Origin: Aegilops tauschii subsp. strangulata | Lineage: Eukaryota; Streptophyta; Magnoliopsida; Poales; Poaceae | Direction of reading: 5' to 3' | Assembly (NCBI RefSeq): GCF_002575655.3 | Contig: NC_053036.3 | Coordinates: 643,148,736-643,212,735, forward strand | Length of the DNA stretch: 64,000 nt | Shown here: piece after piece, positions 1-10,885 of the stretch | Numbering within the stretch: position 1 is the stretch's first letter | Layout of the letters: the number at the start of each line of letters is the position of its first letter | Made by a program: the position numbers and the translations under genes | Notes under the pieces: model-generated | The model's database searches: none | What the model was told of the DNA's origin: nothing | Seen by the model: the letters and a program-made list of their open reading frames with translations, nothing else

Positions 1-240
1 ATGCGGCTCGCACAAACCCCTTGGTTTTTGTGAACCATTCAGTGCTCCATTTGTTCTGACCAGTGTGACCGGTGTACATCGACGCACGATCACTCATCTT
101 GACTTTCAGAGCTACTAGACACACAACAAATATATATGTATAATTCACGATGTATATATTCATCAGTTGATCTACTTTGTCAATTTTATTACGTCCATGC
201 AACCTACACTCTAATAGGTAATGATAGGTCCTAATCCCAC

Positions 241-456
241 CCGAGTATGTTTAGATTGGGTTCATTTTCCAATTCTATGCTCCGGATCCTACGCAAAATT
301 TCGGCAGCACCTCCCCGCTGTTCTCCTGATACACGTCTCTGCAATAAACAGAGAGGATGTGTACCCGGAGAACAACAGGGGAGGCACTGACGAAATTTAT
401 GCGTCGGATCCGGAGCAAAGCATATGGGAAAACGAACCCAATCTAAACATACTCGG
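241..456. repeat. Inverted repeat (foldback/MITE-like), arms of about 100 bp
   Basis: The sequence from CCGAGTATGTTTAGATTGGG (241) is repeated in inverted form up to CCCAATCTAAACATACTCGG (456), with matching inner blocks around CTCCGGATCC/GGATCCGGAG and the GTTCTCC/GGAGAAC segment. The loop lies near 345-350. No flanking duplication was identified, so the class is open. Confidence 0.7.
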
Positions 457-884
457 GCTGTCCATGGATAGCGTTGGACAATTCGAAAGAATAAAGGTTA
501 TAAATATGCAAATGCATCCATATTTATAACTATGACGCTTTCGAACGAAAGACACATATTGGTTACGCATACTGATGATTCAAGACACATATATAGCTAG
601 CTACCAAGTTTCATCGGAATAGATCAAATAATTAATGGGGGAGGAGGACATGTCATTTGTGCTCACCCACGAACGAAGGGGCAGAGCTCGTCAAACGCAC
701 GGCGAGGTCGTCGAACACCAAACCTCGCAGCGATGAAGCAACTGCACATTTAAAACTACCCGATCAACACAATTATATATGATGTTTTTCATAACAAAAT
801 CGAAAAATATATGACCTAACTAATAATTCACAAATATATGACCCCGTCGGCCTTTGGAAGGCCAAAGAACACCTTTTCGGGAGG

Positions 885-1125
885 TGTCGGGGGTCGGGGT
901 GTCGTGTCGGTGTCCGGGTGCCGTGTCGGGGTCGGGGTCGGGGTGTTGGGTCGGGGTGCCGGGTCGGGGTCGGGATGCCGTGTCGGTGTCGGGGTCGGGG
1001 TGTCGGGTCAGGCTCGGGGTCGGGGTGTCGGGGTCGCGGTCGGGGTGTCGGGGTCGGGGTCTAGGGGTCGGGGTGTTGTGTCGGGGTGCCGGGTCGGGGT
1101 CGGGGTGCCGTGTCGGGTCGGGGTT
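885..1125. repeat. G-rich simple repeat, (GGGGTC)n-like
   Basis: Irregular array of GTCGGGGTCGGGGTG-type units on the + strand. Runs of four G recur every 5-8 bases, so G-quadruplex formation is plausible. Long open frames here on both strands are products of the composition, not genes. Confidence 0.85.
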
Positions 1126-1378
1126 TTTCCCTCTTTTTTCCTTTTCTTCTTCTTCCTCTTCTTCCTTTTCTTCCTTTTTTTCCTTCTTCTTCTTCTTCTT
1201 CTTCTTCTTCCTCCTTTCCTTTTTCCTCTTCTTCTTCTCCTCCTCTCCTCTTTTTTCTTCTTCTTCTTCCTCTTCTTCTTTTTTCTTCTCCTCCTCCTCT
1301 TCTTCTTCTTCCTTTCCTTTTTCCTCTTCTTCTTCTCCTCCTCTCCTCTTTTTTTCTTCTTCTTCTTCTTTCCTCAAA
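1126..1378. repeat. Polypyrimidine tract, (TTC/TCC)n
   Basis: About 250 bases that are almost purely C and T on the + strand (CTTCTTCTTC and TCCTCCTCTC blocks). It contains an internal repeat: the segment around 1200-1260 recurs around 1305-1365. It directly follows the G-rich array. Confidence 0.9.
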
Positions 1379-1600
1379 CTAAACTAAACCTAAAACTAAA
1401 CCTAAAACTAAACCTAAATCTAAAACTAAAACTAAATCTAAACTAAACATAAACCTAAAACTAAAAAAACAGAAAAAAGGAAAAAACTAAATCTAAACCT
1501 AAAACTAAACTAAAACTAAACCTAAAACTAAAACTAAATCTAAACTAAACATAAACCTAAAACTAAAAAAACAGAAAAAAAAAGGAAAAAAAAGAGGAGG
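1379..1600. repeat. CTAAAC/CCTAAAA simple repeat
   Basis: Degenerate array of AAACTAAACCTAAA units, reminiscent of a diverged telomere-type repeat. It includes a duplicated block (ACATAAACCTAAAACTAAAA at about 1448 and 1549), followed by an A/G-rich stretch. Confidence 0.8.
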
Positions 1601-1628
1601 TAGAGCTCACCTGGGGCAGGGCCGGTGG

Positions 1629-1905
1629 AGGAGGTGGCCGGTGGAGGAGGGGGGCGGGGCGGCCTGGGGCGGCGGCGCCGGGCCCGGGGCGGTGGGGCGC
1701 GGGGGGGCCGGGGCGCGGCGGCGCCGAGACGGTAGGGCGGCGGGGGCGAAGGGGCGGGGGGCTGGTGGGAGAGGTGGCCGGTGGAGGAGGGGGCGGGGCG
1801 GCCTGGGGCGGCGGCGCCGGGCCCGGGGCGGTGGGGCGCGGCGGCGCCGAGACGGTAGGGCGGTGGGGCGACGGGGCGGGGGGCCGGTGGGGCGCCGGGT
1901 GGTGG
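1629..1905. repeat. GC-rich tandem duplication, about 140-bp period
   Basis: The block starting GAGGTGGCCGGTGGAGGAG at about 1629 is repeated from about 1771, including the GGCGGCGCCGGGCCCGGGGC core and GAGACGGTAGGGCGG. More diverged GGGGCGGGGGGCCGGTGGGG units follow to about 2040. The open frames across it are compositional. Confidence 0.7.
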
Positions 1906-2057
1906 GGCGACGGTGCCGGGCGGCAGTGGCGACGGGGCGGGGGGCCGGTGGGGCGGCGGGGTGGTGGGGCGACCGGGCGGCGGCGAGTGGTGGGGGCAGC
2001 GGCGCGCGTGGGAGAGAAACAGGGCGGGGTGGGGCGCGGCCGTTAACGTTAGATATG

Positions 2058-2302
2058 TTAAATCTTTGCCGTCCGCCCCCTTTGCCGTCTGCTTTTTTGC
2101 TCTTTGCCGTCTGCTAGCAGACGGCAAAGAGGGGGGCCGTTAAGTTTTTTTAAGCAGCTCGTCAGTGGGGCCCCCTCCCTCTTTGCCGTCAGCTAGCGGA
2201 CGACAAAGAACTGGCTGATGGCAAAGAGCTTCTTTGCCATCAGCCAGTTCTTCGCCGTCAGCTTTTGGGTAGCTGATGGCAAAGAGCTGGCAGATGACAA
2301 AG
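2058..2302. repeat. CACTA subterminal inverted repeats (TTTGCCGTC family)
   Basis: Many copies of CTTTGCCGTC and its inverse GACGGCAAAG, arranged as hairpins (for example CTTTGCCGTCTGCTAGCAGA at about 2101, and the pair around 2181-2235). In CACTA elements such subterminal motifs are the known transposase-binding sites. Here they sit immediately inside the right end at 2320. Confidence 0.7.
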
Positions 2303-2320
2303 TAGCTGATTCCAGTAGTG

Positions 2321-3869
2321 ACTAGCTCGTTGATCAATAGATAGTCGTGGTTTCCTGACTATGGACATTGGATGTCATTGATAACGGGATCACATCATTA
2401 GGAGAATGATGTGATGGACAAGACCCAATCCTAAGCATAGCACAAAGATCGTGTAGTTCGTTTGCTAGAGCTTTTCCAATGTCAAGTATCTTTTCCTTAG
2501 ACCATGAGATCGTGTAACTCCCGGATGCCGTAGGAGTGCTTTGGGTGTACCAAACGTCACAATGTAACTGGGTGACTATAAAGGTACACTACAGGTATCT
2601 CTTGAAGTGTCTGTTGGGTTGACACGGATCGAGACTGGGATTTGTCACTCCGTATGACGGAGAGGTATCTCTGGGCCCACTTGGTAATGCATCATCATAA
2701 TGAGCTCAAAGTGACCAAGTGGTTGGTCACGGGATCATGCATTACGGTACGAGTAAAGTGACTTGCCGGTAACGAGATTGAACAAGGTATTGGGATATCG
2801 ACGATCGAATCTCGGGCAAGTAACGTACCGATTGACAAAGGGAATTGTATACGGGATTGATTGAATCCTCGACATCGTGGTTCATCCGATGAGATCATCG
2901 TGGAACATGTAGGAGCCAACATGGGTATCCAGATCCCGCTGTTGGTTATTGACCGGAGAGTCGTCTCGGTCATGTCTGCATGTCTCCCGAACCCGTAGGG
3001 TCTACACACTTAAGGTTCGGTGACGCTAGGGTTGTAGAGATATTAGTATGCGGTAACCCAAAAGTTGTTCGGAGTCCCGGTTGAGATCCCGGACATCATG
3101 AGGAGTTCTGGAATGGTCCGGAGGTGAAGAATTATATATAGGAAGTCCAGTTTCGGCCACCGGGAAAGTTTCGGGGGTCACCGGTATTGTACCGGGACCA
3201 CCGGAAGGGTCCCGGGGGTCCACCGGGTGGGGCCAACTATCCCGAAGGGCCCCATGGGCTGAAGTGGGGAGGGGAACCAGCAACTGGTGGGCTGGTGCGC
3301 CCCCCTTGGGCCTCCCCTGCGCCTAGGGTTGGAAACCCTGGGGGTGGGGGGGCGCCCCACTTGGCTTGGGGGGCAAGCCACCCCCTTGGCCGCCGCCCCC
3401 CTGGAGATGGGATCTCCCAGGGCCGGTGCCCCCCCAAGGACCCTATATAAAGGGGGGGAGGGAAGGCAGCCGCACGACAGCCCCTAGTGCCTCCCTCTCC
3501 CTCCCGTAACACCTCTCCCTCTCGCTGAGCTTGGCGAAGCCCTGCCGAGATCCCCGCTACTTCCACCACCACGCCGTCGTGCTGCTGGATCTCCATCAAC
3601 CTCTCCTTCCCCCTTGCTGGATCAAGAAGGAGGAGACGTCTTCCCAACCGTATGTGTGTTGAACGCGGAGGTGCCGTCCGTTCGGCGCTCGGTCATCGGT
3701 GATTTGGATCACGACGAGTACGACTCCATCAACCCCGTTCTCTTGAACGCTTCCGCTCGCGATCTACAAGGGTATGTAGATGCACTCCTCTCTCTCGTTG
3801 CTAGATGACTCCATAGATTGATCTTGGTGATGCGTAGAAAATTTTAAATTTCTGCTACGATCCCCGACA
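2321..3869 (+). repeat. 5' LTR of the Angela-type element, first 163 bp missing
   Basis: It matches 9333-10880 throughout and ends in CGATCCCCGACA like the 3' LTR. The missing first part is explained by the CACTA insertion at 2320/2321. Confidence 0.95.
3444..3450 (+). promoter_or_regulatory. TATA box of the 5' LTR
   Basis: TATATAA lies in a GC-rich context (CCCTATATAAAGGGG), where the BARE-1-type LTR promoter is expected. The 3' LTR has TATGTAA at 10455-10461, so its box is damaged. Confidence 0.7.
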
Positions 3870-3870
3870 G

Positions 3871-3883
3871 TGGCATCATGAGC
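3871..3883 (+). other. Primer binding site (tRNA-Met initiator type)
   Basis: TGGCATCATGAGC sits one base after the LTR end. It resembles the canonical TGGTATCAGAGC, with substitutions and one extra base, so priming today would be impaired. Confidence 0.75.
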
Positions 3884-5162
3884 TAGGTCTATGCGTAGTT
3901 TCTATGCACGAGTAGAACACAAACTTGTTGTGGGCGTAGATGTTGTCAATTTTCTTGCCACCACTAGTCTTATCTTTTTTCGGCGGCATCGTGGGATGAA
4001 GCGGCCCGGACCGACCTTACACGTACGCTTACGTGAGACAGGTTCCACCGACTGACATGCACTAGTTACATAAGGTGGCTAGCGGGTGTCTGTCTCTCCC
4101 ACTTTAGTCGGAACGAATTGGATGAAAAGGGTCCTTATGAAGGGTAAATAGAAATTGGCATATCACGTTGTGGTTTTGGCGTAGGTAAGAAACGTTCTTG
4201 CTAAGAAACCTATAACAGCCACGTAAAAACTTGCAACAACAATTAGAGGACGTCTAACTTGTTTTTGCAGCATATGCCTTGTGATGTGATATGGCCAAAA
4301 GGATGTGATGAATGAAATATATGTGATGTATGAGATTGATCATGTTCTTGTAATAGGAATCACGACTTGCATGTCGATGAGTATGACAACCGGCAGGAGC
4401 CATAGGAGTTGTCTTTATTTTTTGTATGACCTGCGTGTCATTGAATAACGCCATGTAAATTACTTTACTTTATTGCTAAACGCGTGAGCCATAGAAGTAG
4501 AAGTAATCGTTGGCGTGACAACTTCATGAAGACACGATGATGGAGATCATGATGATAGAGATCATGGTGTCATGCCGGTGACGAAGATGATCATGGCGCC
4601 CCGAAGATGGAGATCAAAAGGAGCAAAATGATATTGGCCATGTCATGTCACTATTTGATTGCATGTGATGTTTATCATGTTTTACATCTTATTTGCTTAG
4701 AACGACGGTAGCTTAAATAAGATGATCCCTCGCAATAATTTCAAGGAATTATTCCCCCTAACTGTGCCCTGTTGCGAAGGTTCGTTGTTTCGAAGCACCA
4801 CGTGATGATCGGGTGTGATAGATTCTAACGTTCGAATACAACGGGTGTAAGCCAGATTTACACACGCGATACACTTAGGTTGACTTGACGAGCCTAGCAT
4901 GTACAGACATTGCCTCGGAACACGGAAGATCGAAAGGTCGAGCATGAGTCGTATAGAAGATACGATCAACATGAAGATGTTCACCAATGTTGACTAGTCC
5001 GTCTCACGTGATGATCGGACACAGCCTAGTTGACTCGGATCATGTTTCACTTAGATGACTGGAGGGATGTCTATCTGAGTGGGAGTTCATTGAATATTTT
5101 CATTAGATGAATTTAATTATCATGAACTTAGTCTAAAATCTTTACAATGTCTTGTAGATCAA

Positions 5163-5909
5163 ATGGCCCACGTTGCCCTCAACTTCAACGCGTTCCTAGA
5201 GAAAACCGAGCTGAAAGATGATGGCAGCAATTATACGGACTGGGTCCGAAACCTGAGGATCATCCTCATAGCTGCCAAGAAATATTATGTCCTAGAGGCA
5301 CCGCTAGGTGACGCACCCATCCCAGAGAACCAAGGCATTATGAACGCTTGGCAATCACGTGCTGATGATTACTCCCTCGTTCAGCGCGGCATGCTTTACA
5401 GCTTAGAACCGGGGCTCCAAAAGCGTTTTGAGAAACACGGTGCATATGAGATGTTCGAAGAGCTGAAAATGGTTTTCCAAGCTCATGCCCGGGTCGAGAG
5501 ATATGAAGTCTCCGACAAGTTCTTCAGTTGTAAAATGGAGGAAAATAGTTCTGTCAGTGAGCACATACTCAAAATGTCTGGGTTACACAACCGCTTGTCT
5601 CAGCTGGGAGTTAATCTCCCGGATGACGCGGTCATTGACAGAATCCTCCAGTCGCTTCCACCGAGCTACAAGAGCTTTGTGATGAACTTCAATATGCAGG
5701 GGATGGAAAAGACCATTCCTGAGGTATATTCAATGCTGAAATCAGCGGAGGTGGAGATCAAAAAGGAACATCAAGTGTTGATGGTGAATAAAACCACTAA
5801 GTTCAAGAATGGCAAGGGTAAGAAGAACTTCAAGAAAGACGGCAAGGGAGTTGCCGCGCCCGGTAAGCCAGTTGCCGGGAAGAAGCCAAGGAATGAACCC
5901 AAGCCTTAG
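5163..5909 (+). pseudogene. gag: gag region of the Angela-type element (nucleocapsid interrupted)
   Basis: Gag forms the virus-like particle in the cytoplasm. The frame gives 248 residues beginning MAHVALNFNAFLEKTELKDD, with the usual Copia gag region (DUF4219/UBN2-like) and a lysine-rich tail. It ends at TAG 5907-5909 just before the zinc knuckle. The knuckle (CFYCKGSGH...C) continues in the same frame at 5916-5957 but is broken by a second TAG at 5943-5945, where the family has tryptophan. Gag and pol share one frame here, as is normal for this group, so these stops inactivate the polyprotein rather than mark a real gag end. Confidence 0.9.
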
Positions 5910-8900
5910 ACTGAGTGCTTTTATTGCAAGGGAAGTGGTCACTAGAAGCGGAACTGCCCCAAATACTTAGCGGACAAGAAGGCCGGCAACACCAAAGGTA
6001 TATGTGATATACATGTAATTGATGTGTACCTTACCAGTACTCGTAGTAGCTCCTAGGTATTTGATACCGGTGCGGTTGCTCATATTTGTAACTCAAAACA
6101 GGAGCTGCGGAATAAGCGGAGACTGGCGAAGGACGAGGTGACGATGCGCGTCGGGAATGGTTCCAAGGTCGATGTGATCGCCGTCGGCACGCTACCTCTA
6201 CATTTACCTACGAGATTAGTTTTAAACCTCAATAATGGTTATTTAGTGCCAGCTTTGAGCATGAACATTGTATCAGGATCTCGTTTAATTCGAGATGGCT
6301 ACTCATTTAAATCCGAGAATAATGGTTGTTCTATTTATATGAGAGATATGTTTTATGGTCATGCCCCGCTGGTCAATGGTTTATTCTTAATGAATCTCGA
6401 ACATGATGTTACACATATTCATAGTGTGAATACCAAAAGATGTAAAGTTGATAATGATAGTCCCACATATTTGTGGCACTGCCGCCTTGGTCACATTGGT
6501 GTCAAGCGCATGAAGAAGCTCCATGCAGATGGACTTTTGGAGTCTCTTGATTACGAATCATTTGACACGTGCGAACCATGCCTCATGGGTAAGATGACCA
6601 AGACTCCGTTCTCCGGAACAATGGAGCGAGCAACCAACTTATTGGAAATCATACATACCGATGTATGCGGTCCAATGAGTGTTGAGGCTCGCGGTGGCTA
6701 TCGTTATGTTCTCACTCTCACTGATGACTTGAGTAGATATGGGTATGTCTGCCTAATGAAACACAAGTCTGAGACCTTTGAAAAGTTCAAGGAATTTCAG
6801 AGTGAGGTTGAGAATCAACGTGACAGAAAAATAAAGTTCTTACGATCAGATCGTGGAGGGGAATATTTGAGTCATGAATTTGGCACACACTTAAGGAAAT
6901 GTGGAATAGTTTCACAAGTCACGCAGCCTGGAACACCTCAGCGAAATGGTGTGTCCCAACGTCGTAATCGCACTCTATTGGATATGGTGCGATCTATGAT
7001 GTCTCTTACCGATCTACCGCTATCATTTTGGGGCTATGCTTTAGAGACTGCCGCATTCACTTTAAATAGGGCTCCGTCGAAATCCGTTGAGACGACACCG
7101 TATGAATTATGGTTTGGGAAGAAACCTAAGCTGTCGTTTCTAAAAGTTTGGGGATGCGATGCTTATGTCAAGCATCAACCTGAAAAGCTCGAACCCAAAT
7201 CGGAAAAATGTGTCTTCATAGGATACCCTAAGGAAACCATTGGGTATACCTTCTACCTCAGATCCGAAGACAAGATCTTCGTTGCCAAGAACGGGTCCTT
7301 TTTGGAGAAAGGGTTTCTCTCGAAAGAAATAAGTGGGAGGAAAGTGGAACTTGATGAGGTGATAGTCACCCCTTCCGAACCGGAAAGTAGCGTAGCGCGG
7401 GAAGATGTTCCTGTGGTGCCTACACCGACTGGGGAGGAAGTTAATGATGATGATCATGAAGCTTCGGATCAAGTTACTGCTGAACTTCGTAGGTCCACAA
7501 GGACACGTTCCGCACCAGAGTGGTATGACAACCCTGTCCTGGAAATCATGTTGTTAGACAACGGTGAACCTTCGAACTATGAAGAAGCAATGGCGGGCCC
7601 AGATTCCGACAAATGGCTAGAAGCCATGAAATCCGAGATAGGATCCATGTATGAAAACGATGTATGGACTTTGACTGACTTGCCCGATGATCGGCGAGCC
7701 ATAGAAAACAAATGGATCTTTAAGAAGAAGACAGACGCGGATGGTAATGTGACCATCTATAAGGCTCGACTTGTCGCTAAGGGTTATCAACAAGTTCAAG
7801 GGGTTGACTACGATGAGACTTTCTCACCCGTAGCGAAGCTAAAGTCCGTCCGAATCATGTTAGCAATTGCCGCATTCTATGATTATGAGATATGGCAAAT
7901 GGACGTCAAAACGGCATTCCTTAACGGCTTTCTTAAGGAAGAATTGTATATGATGCAGCCGAAAGGTTTTGTCGATCCTAAGAATGCTGACAAAGTATGC
8001 AAGCTCCAGCGCTCAATCTATGGGCTGGTGCAAGCATCTCGGAGTTGGAACGTTCGCTTTGATGAGATGATCAAAGCGTTTTGGTTTACACAGACTTATG
8101 GAGAAGCCTGTGTTTACAAGAAAGTGAGTGGGAGCTCTGTAGCATTTCTCATATTATATGTGGATGACATACTATTGATGGGAAATGATATAGAATTCTT
8201 GGAAAGTATAAAGGCCTACTTGAATAAGTGTTTTCAATGAAGGACCTTGGAGAAGCTGCTTATATATTAGGCATCAAGATCTATAGAGATAGATCAAGAC
8301 GCCTCATTGGTCTTTCACAAAGTACGTACCTTGACAAGATATTGAAGAAGTTCAATATGGATCAGTCCAAGAAGGGGTTCTTGCCTGTATTGCAAGGTGT
8401 GCAATTGAGCACGGCTCAATGCCCGACCACGGCAGAAGATAGAGAAAAGATGAGTGTCATCCCCTATGCCTCGGCCATAGGGTCTATTATATATGCCATG
8501 CTGTGTACCAGACCTGATGTAAACCTTGCCGTAAGTTTGGTAGGAAGGTACCAAAGTAATCCCGGCATGGAACACTGGACAGCGGTCAAGAACACCCTGA
8601 AAGTACCTGAAAAGGACTAAGGATATCTTTCTCGTTTATGGAGGTGACGAAGAGCTCGTCGTAAAGGGTTACGTCGATGCTAGCTTCGACACAGATCTGG
8701 ATGACTCTAAGTCACAAACCAGATACGTGTATATTTTCAATGGTGGGGCGGTCAGCTGGTGCAGTTGCAAGCAAAGCGTGGTGGCGGGATCTACATGTGA
8801 AGCGGAATACATGGCGGCCTCAGAGGCAGCACAAGAAGCAATCTGGATAAAGGAGTTCATTACCGACCTAGGGGTGATTCCCAATGCGTCGGGCCCGATG

Positions 8901-9140
8901 ACTCTCTTCTGTGACAACAATGGAGCTATTGCCCTTGCCAAGGAGCCCAGGTTTCACAGGAAGACCAGGCATATCAAGCGTCGCTTCAACTCCATTCGTG
9001 AAAATGTTCAAAATGGAGACATAGATATTTGTAAAGTACATACGGACCTGAATGTAGCAGATCCGTTGACTAAACCTCTCCCTAGAGCAAAACATGATAA
9101 ACACCAGAACTCTATGGGTGTTCGATTCATCACAATGTAA
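5910..9140 (+). pseudogene. pol: pol region: protease, integrase, reverse transcriptase, RNase H (decayed)
   Basis: Order as read: protease with FDTGAVAH (about 6057), preceded by a TAG at 6054-6056; integrase zinc region (H-H-C-C, about 6475-6592) and catalytic core (HTDVCGP; RSDRGGEY); reverse transcriptase with YVDD at about 8158-8169; RNase H (VDASFDTD, CEAEYMA, CDNNGAIALA); stop at 9138-9140. Damage: in the conserved NGVSxRRN motif the expected catalytic glutamate is glutamine (about 6955). One base is lost near 8226-8236 (frame shift before SMKDLGEAAYILG). One base is gained near 8599-8602 (before the KRTKD-equivalent segment), which restores the original frame. The element cannot make a complete polyprotein. 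The family is certain; the reading of each lesion comes from comparison with known family motifs. Confidence 0.92.
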
Positions 9141-9159
9141 CTAGATTATTGACTCTAGT

Positions 9160-9172
9160 GCAAGTGGGAGAC
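9160..9172 (+). other. Polypurine tract of the Angela-type element
   Basis: Purine-rich GCAAGTGGGAGAC immediately before the 3' LTR start TGTTGG at 9173. It is the expected plus-strand primer position. Confidence 0.75.
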
Positions 9173-10880
9173 TGTTGGAGATATGCCCTAGAGGCAATAA
9201 TAAAATGGTTATTATTATATTTCCTTGTTCATGATAATTGTCTATTGTTCATGCTATAATTGTGTTATCCGGAAATCGTAATACATGTGTGAACACATAG
9301 ACCACAACATGTCCCTAGTAAGCCTCTAGTAGACTAGCTCGTTGATCAACAGATAGTCATGGTTTCCTGACTATGGACATTGGATGTCATTGATAACGGG
9401 ATCACATCATTAGGAGAATGATGTGATGGACAAGACCCAATCCTAAGCATAGCACAAAGATCGTGTAGTTCGTTTGCTAGAACTTTTCCAATGTCAAGTA
9501 TCTTTTCCTTAGACCATGAGATCGTGTAACTCCCGGATGCCGTAGGAGTGCTTTGGGTGTACCAAACGTCACAACGTAACTGGGTGAGTATAAAGGTACA
9601 CTACAGGTATCTCTGAAAGTGTCTGTTGGGTTGACACGGATCGAGACTGGGATTTGTCACTCCGTATGACGGAGAGGTATCTCTGGGCCCACTCGGTAAT
9701 GCATCATCATAATGAGCTCAAAGTGACCAAGTGGTTGGTCATGGGATCATGCATTACGGTACGAGTAAAGTGACTTGCCGGTAACGAGATTGAACAAGGT
9801 ATTGGGATACCGAGGATCGAATCTCGGGCAAGTAACGTACCGATTGACAAAGGGAATTGTATACGGGATTGATTGAATCCTCGACATCGTGGTTCATCCG
9901 ATGAGATCATCGTGGAACATGTAGGAGCCAACATGGGTATCCAGATCCCGCTGTTGGTTATTGACCGGAGAGTCATCTCGGTCATGTCTGCATGTCTCCC
10001 AAACCCGTAGGGTCTACACACATAAGGTTCGGTGACGCTAGGGTTGTATAGATATTAGTATGCGGTAACCCGAAAGTTGTTCGGAGTCTCGGATGAGATC
10101 CCGGACGTCACGAGGAGTTCCGGAATGGTCCGGAGGTGAAGAATTATATATAGGAAGTCCAGTTTCGGCCACCGGGAAAGTTTCGGGGGTCACCGGTATT
10201 GTACCGGGACCACCGGAAGGGTCCCGGGGGTCCACCGGGTGGGGCCACCTATCCCGGAGGGCCCCATGGGCTGAAGTGGGGAGGGAAACCAGCCACTGGT
10301 GGGCTGGTGCGCCCCCCTTGGGCCTCCCCTGCGCCTAGGGTTGGAAACCCTGGGGGTGGGGGGCGCCCCACTTGGCTTGGGGGGCAAGCCACCCCGTTGG
10401 CCGCCGCCCCCCTGGAGATGGGATCTCCCAGGGCCGGCGCCCCCCCAGGGACCCTATGTAAAGGGGGGGAGGGAGGGCAGCCGCACGACAGCCCCTGGCG
10501 CCTCCCTCTCCCTCCCGTAACACCTCTCCCTCTCGCTGAGCTTGGCGAAGCCCTGCCGAGATCCCCGCTACTTCCACCACCACGCCGTCGTGCTGCTGGA
10601 TCTCCATCAACCTCTCCTTCCCCCTTGCTGGATCAAGAAGGAGGAGACGTCTTCCCAACCGTACGTGTGTTGTACGCGGAGGTGCCGTCCGTTCTGCGCT
10701 CGGTCATCGGTGATTTGGATCACGACGAGTACGACTCCATCAACCCCGTTCTCTTGAACGCTTCCGCTCGCGATCTACAAGGGTATGTAGATGCACTCCT
10801 CTCTCTCGTTGCTAGATGACTCCATAGATTGATCTTGGTGATGTGTAGAAAATTTTAAATTTCTGCTACGATCCCCGACA
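9173..10880 (+). repeat. 3' LTR of the Angela-type element, 1708 bp
   Basis: Complete LTR from TGTTGGAGATATGCC to CGATCCCCGACA. It contains the intact counterpart of the site where the 5' LTR was split (9331-9335). The open frames at 10199-10819 and 10335-10658 lie wholly in this LTR and have counterparts in the 5' LTR; they are not genes. Confidence 0.95.
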
Positions 10881-10885
10881 TGTAG

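Larger units (their letters stand above)
1..2320. mobile_element. CACTA-type DNA transposon, 3' portion
   Basis: The right end is visible: the sequence ends in AGTAGTG at 2320, the reverse complement of a CACTA start, after a block of inverted subterminal TTTGCCGTC repeats (2058-2302) typical of grass CACTA elements. The next bases, ACT at 2321-2323, continue the Angela LTR. The intact 3' LTR reads AGTAGACTAGCTCG at the same place, so the transposon sits in the 5' LTR with a 3-bp target duplication. Its left end and the first 163 bp of that LTR must lie before the window. No transposase reading frame is visible. Positions 1-240 and 457-884 contain nothing I recognise. That everything back to position 1 belongs to one element is inference. 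Confidence 0.6.
2321..10880 (+). mobile_element. Angela/BARE-1/WIS-type Copia LTR retrotransposon
   Basis: Order: partial 5' LTR, tRNA-Met primer site, leader, gag, protease, integrase, reverse transcriptase, RNase H, polypurine tract, full 3' LTR. The 3' LTR start (TGTTGGAGATATGCCCTAGA) and the protein sequence are those of the Triticeae Angela/BARE-1/WIS group. By eye the two LTRs differ at about 37 positions over 1548 aligned bases (about 2.4%), which suggests roughly 0.9 million years at the commonly used grass rate of 1.3e-8. The first 163 bp of the 5' LTR is displaced outside the window by the CACTA element. The 3' target duplication is probably TGTAG (10881-10885), but its partner is not visible. 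Confidence 0.95.

Noticed and set aside
820..2127. Long open frames on both strands over 820-1446 and 1540-2127
   Set aside because: They translate simple repeats (poly-E/K, poly-S/L, G/R or P/A strings) and are open because of composition, not coding.
3178..3808. Open frames in the Angela 5' LTR and their twins at 10190-10819
   Set aside because: Both lie inside LTRs, in GC-rich stretches on either strand, with no known product.
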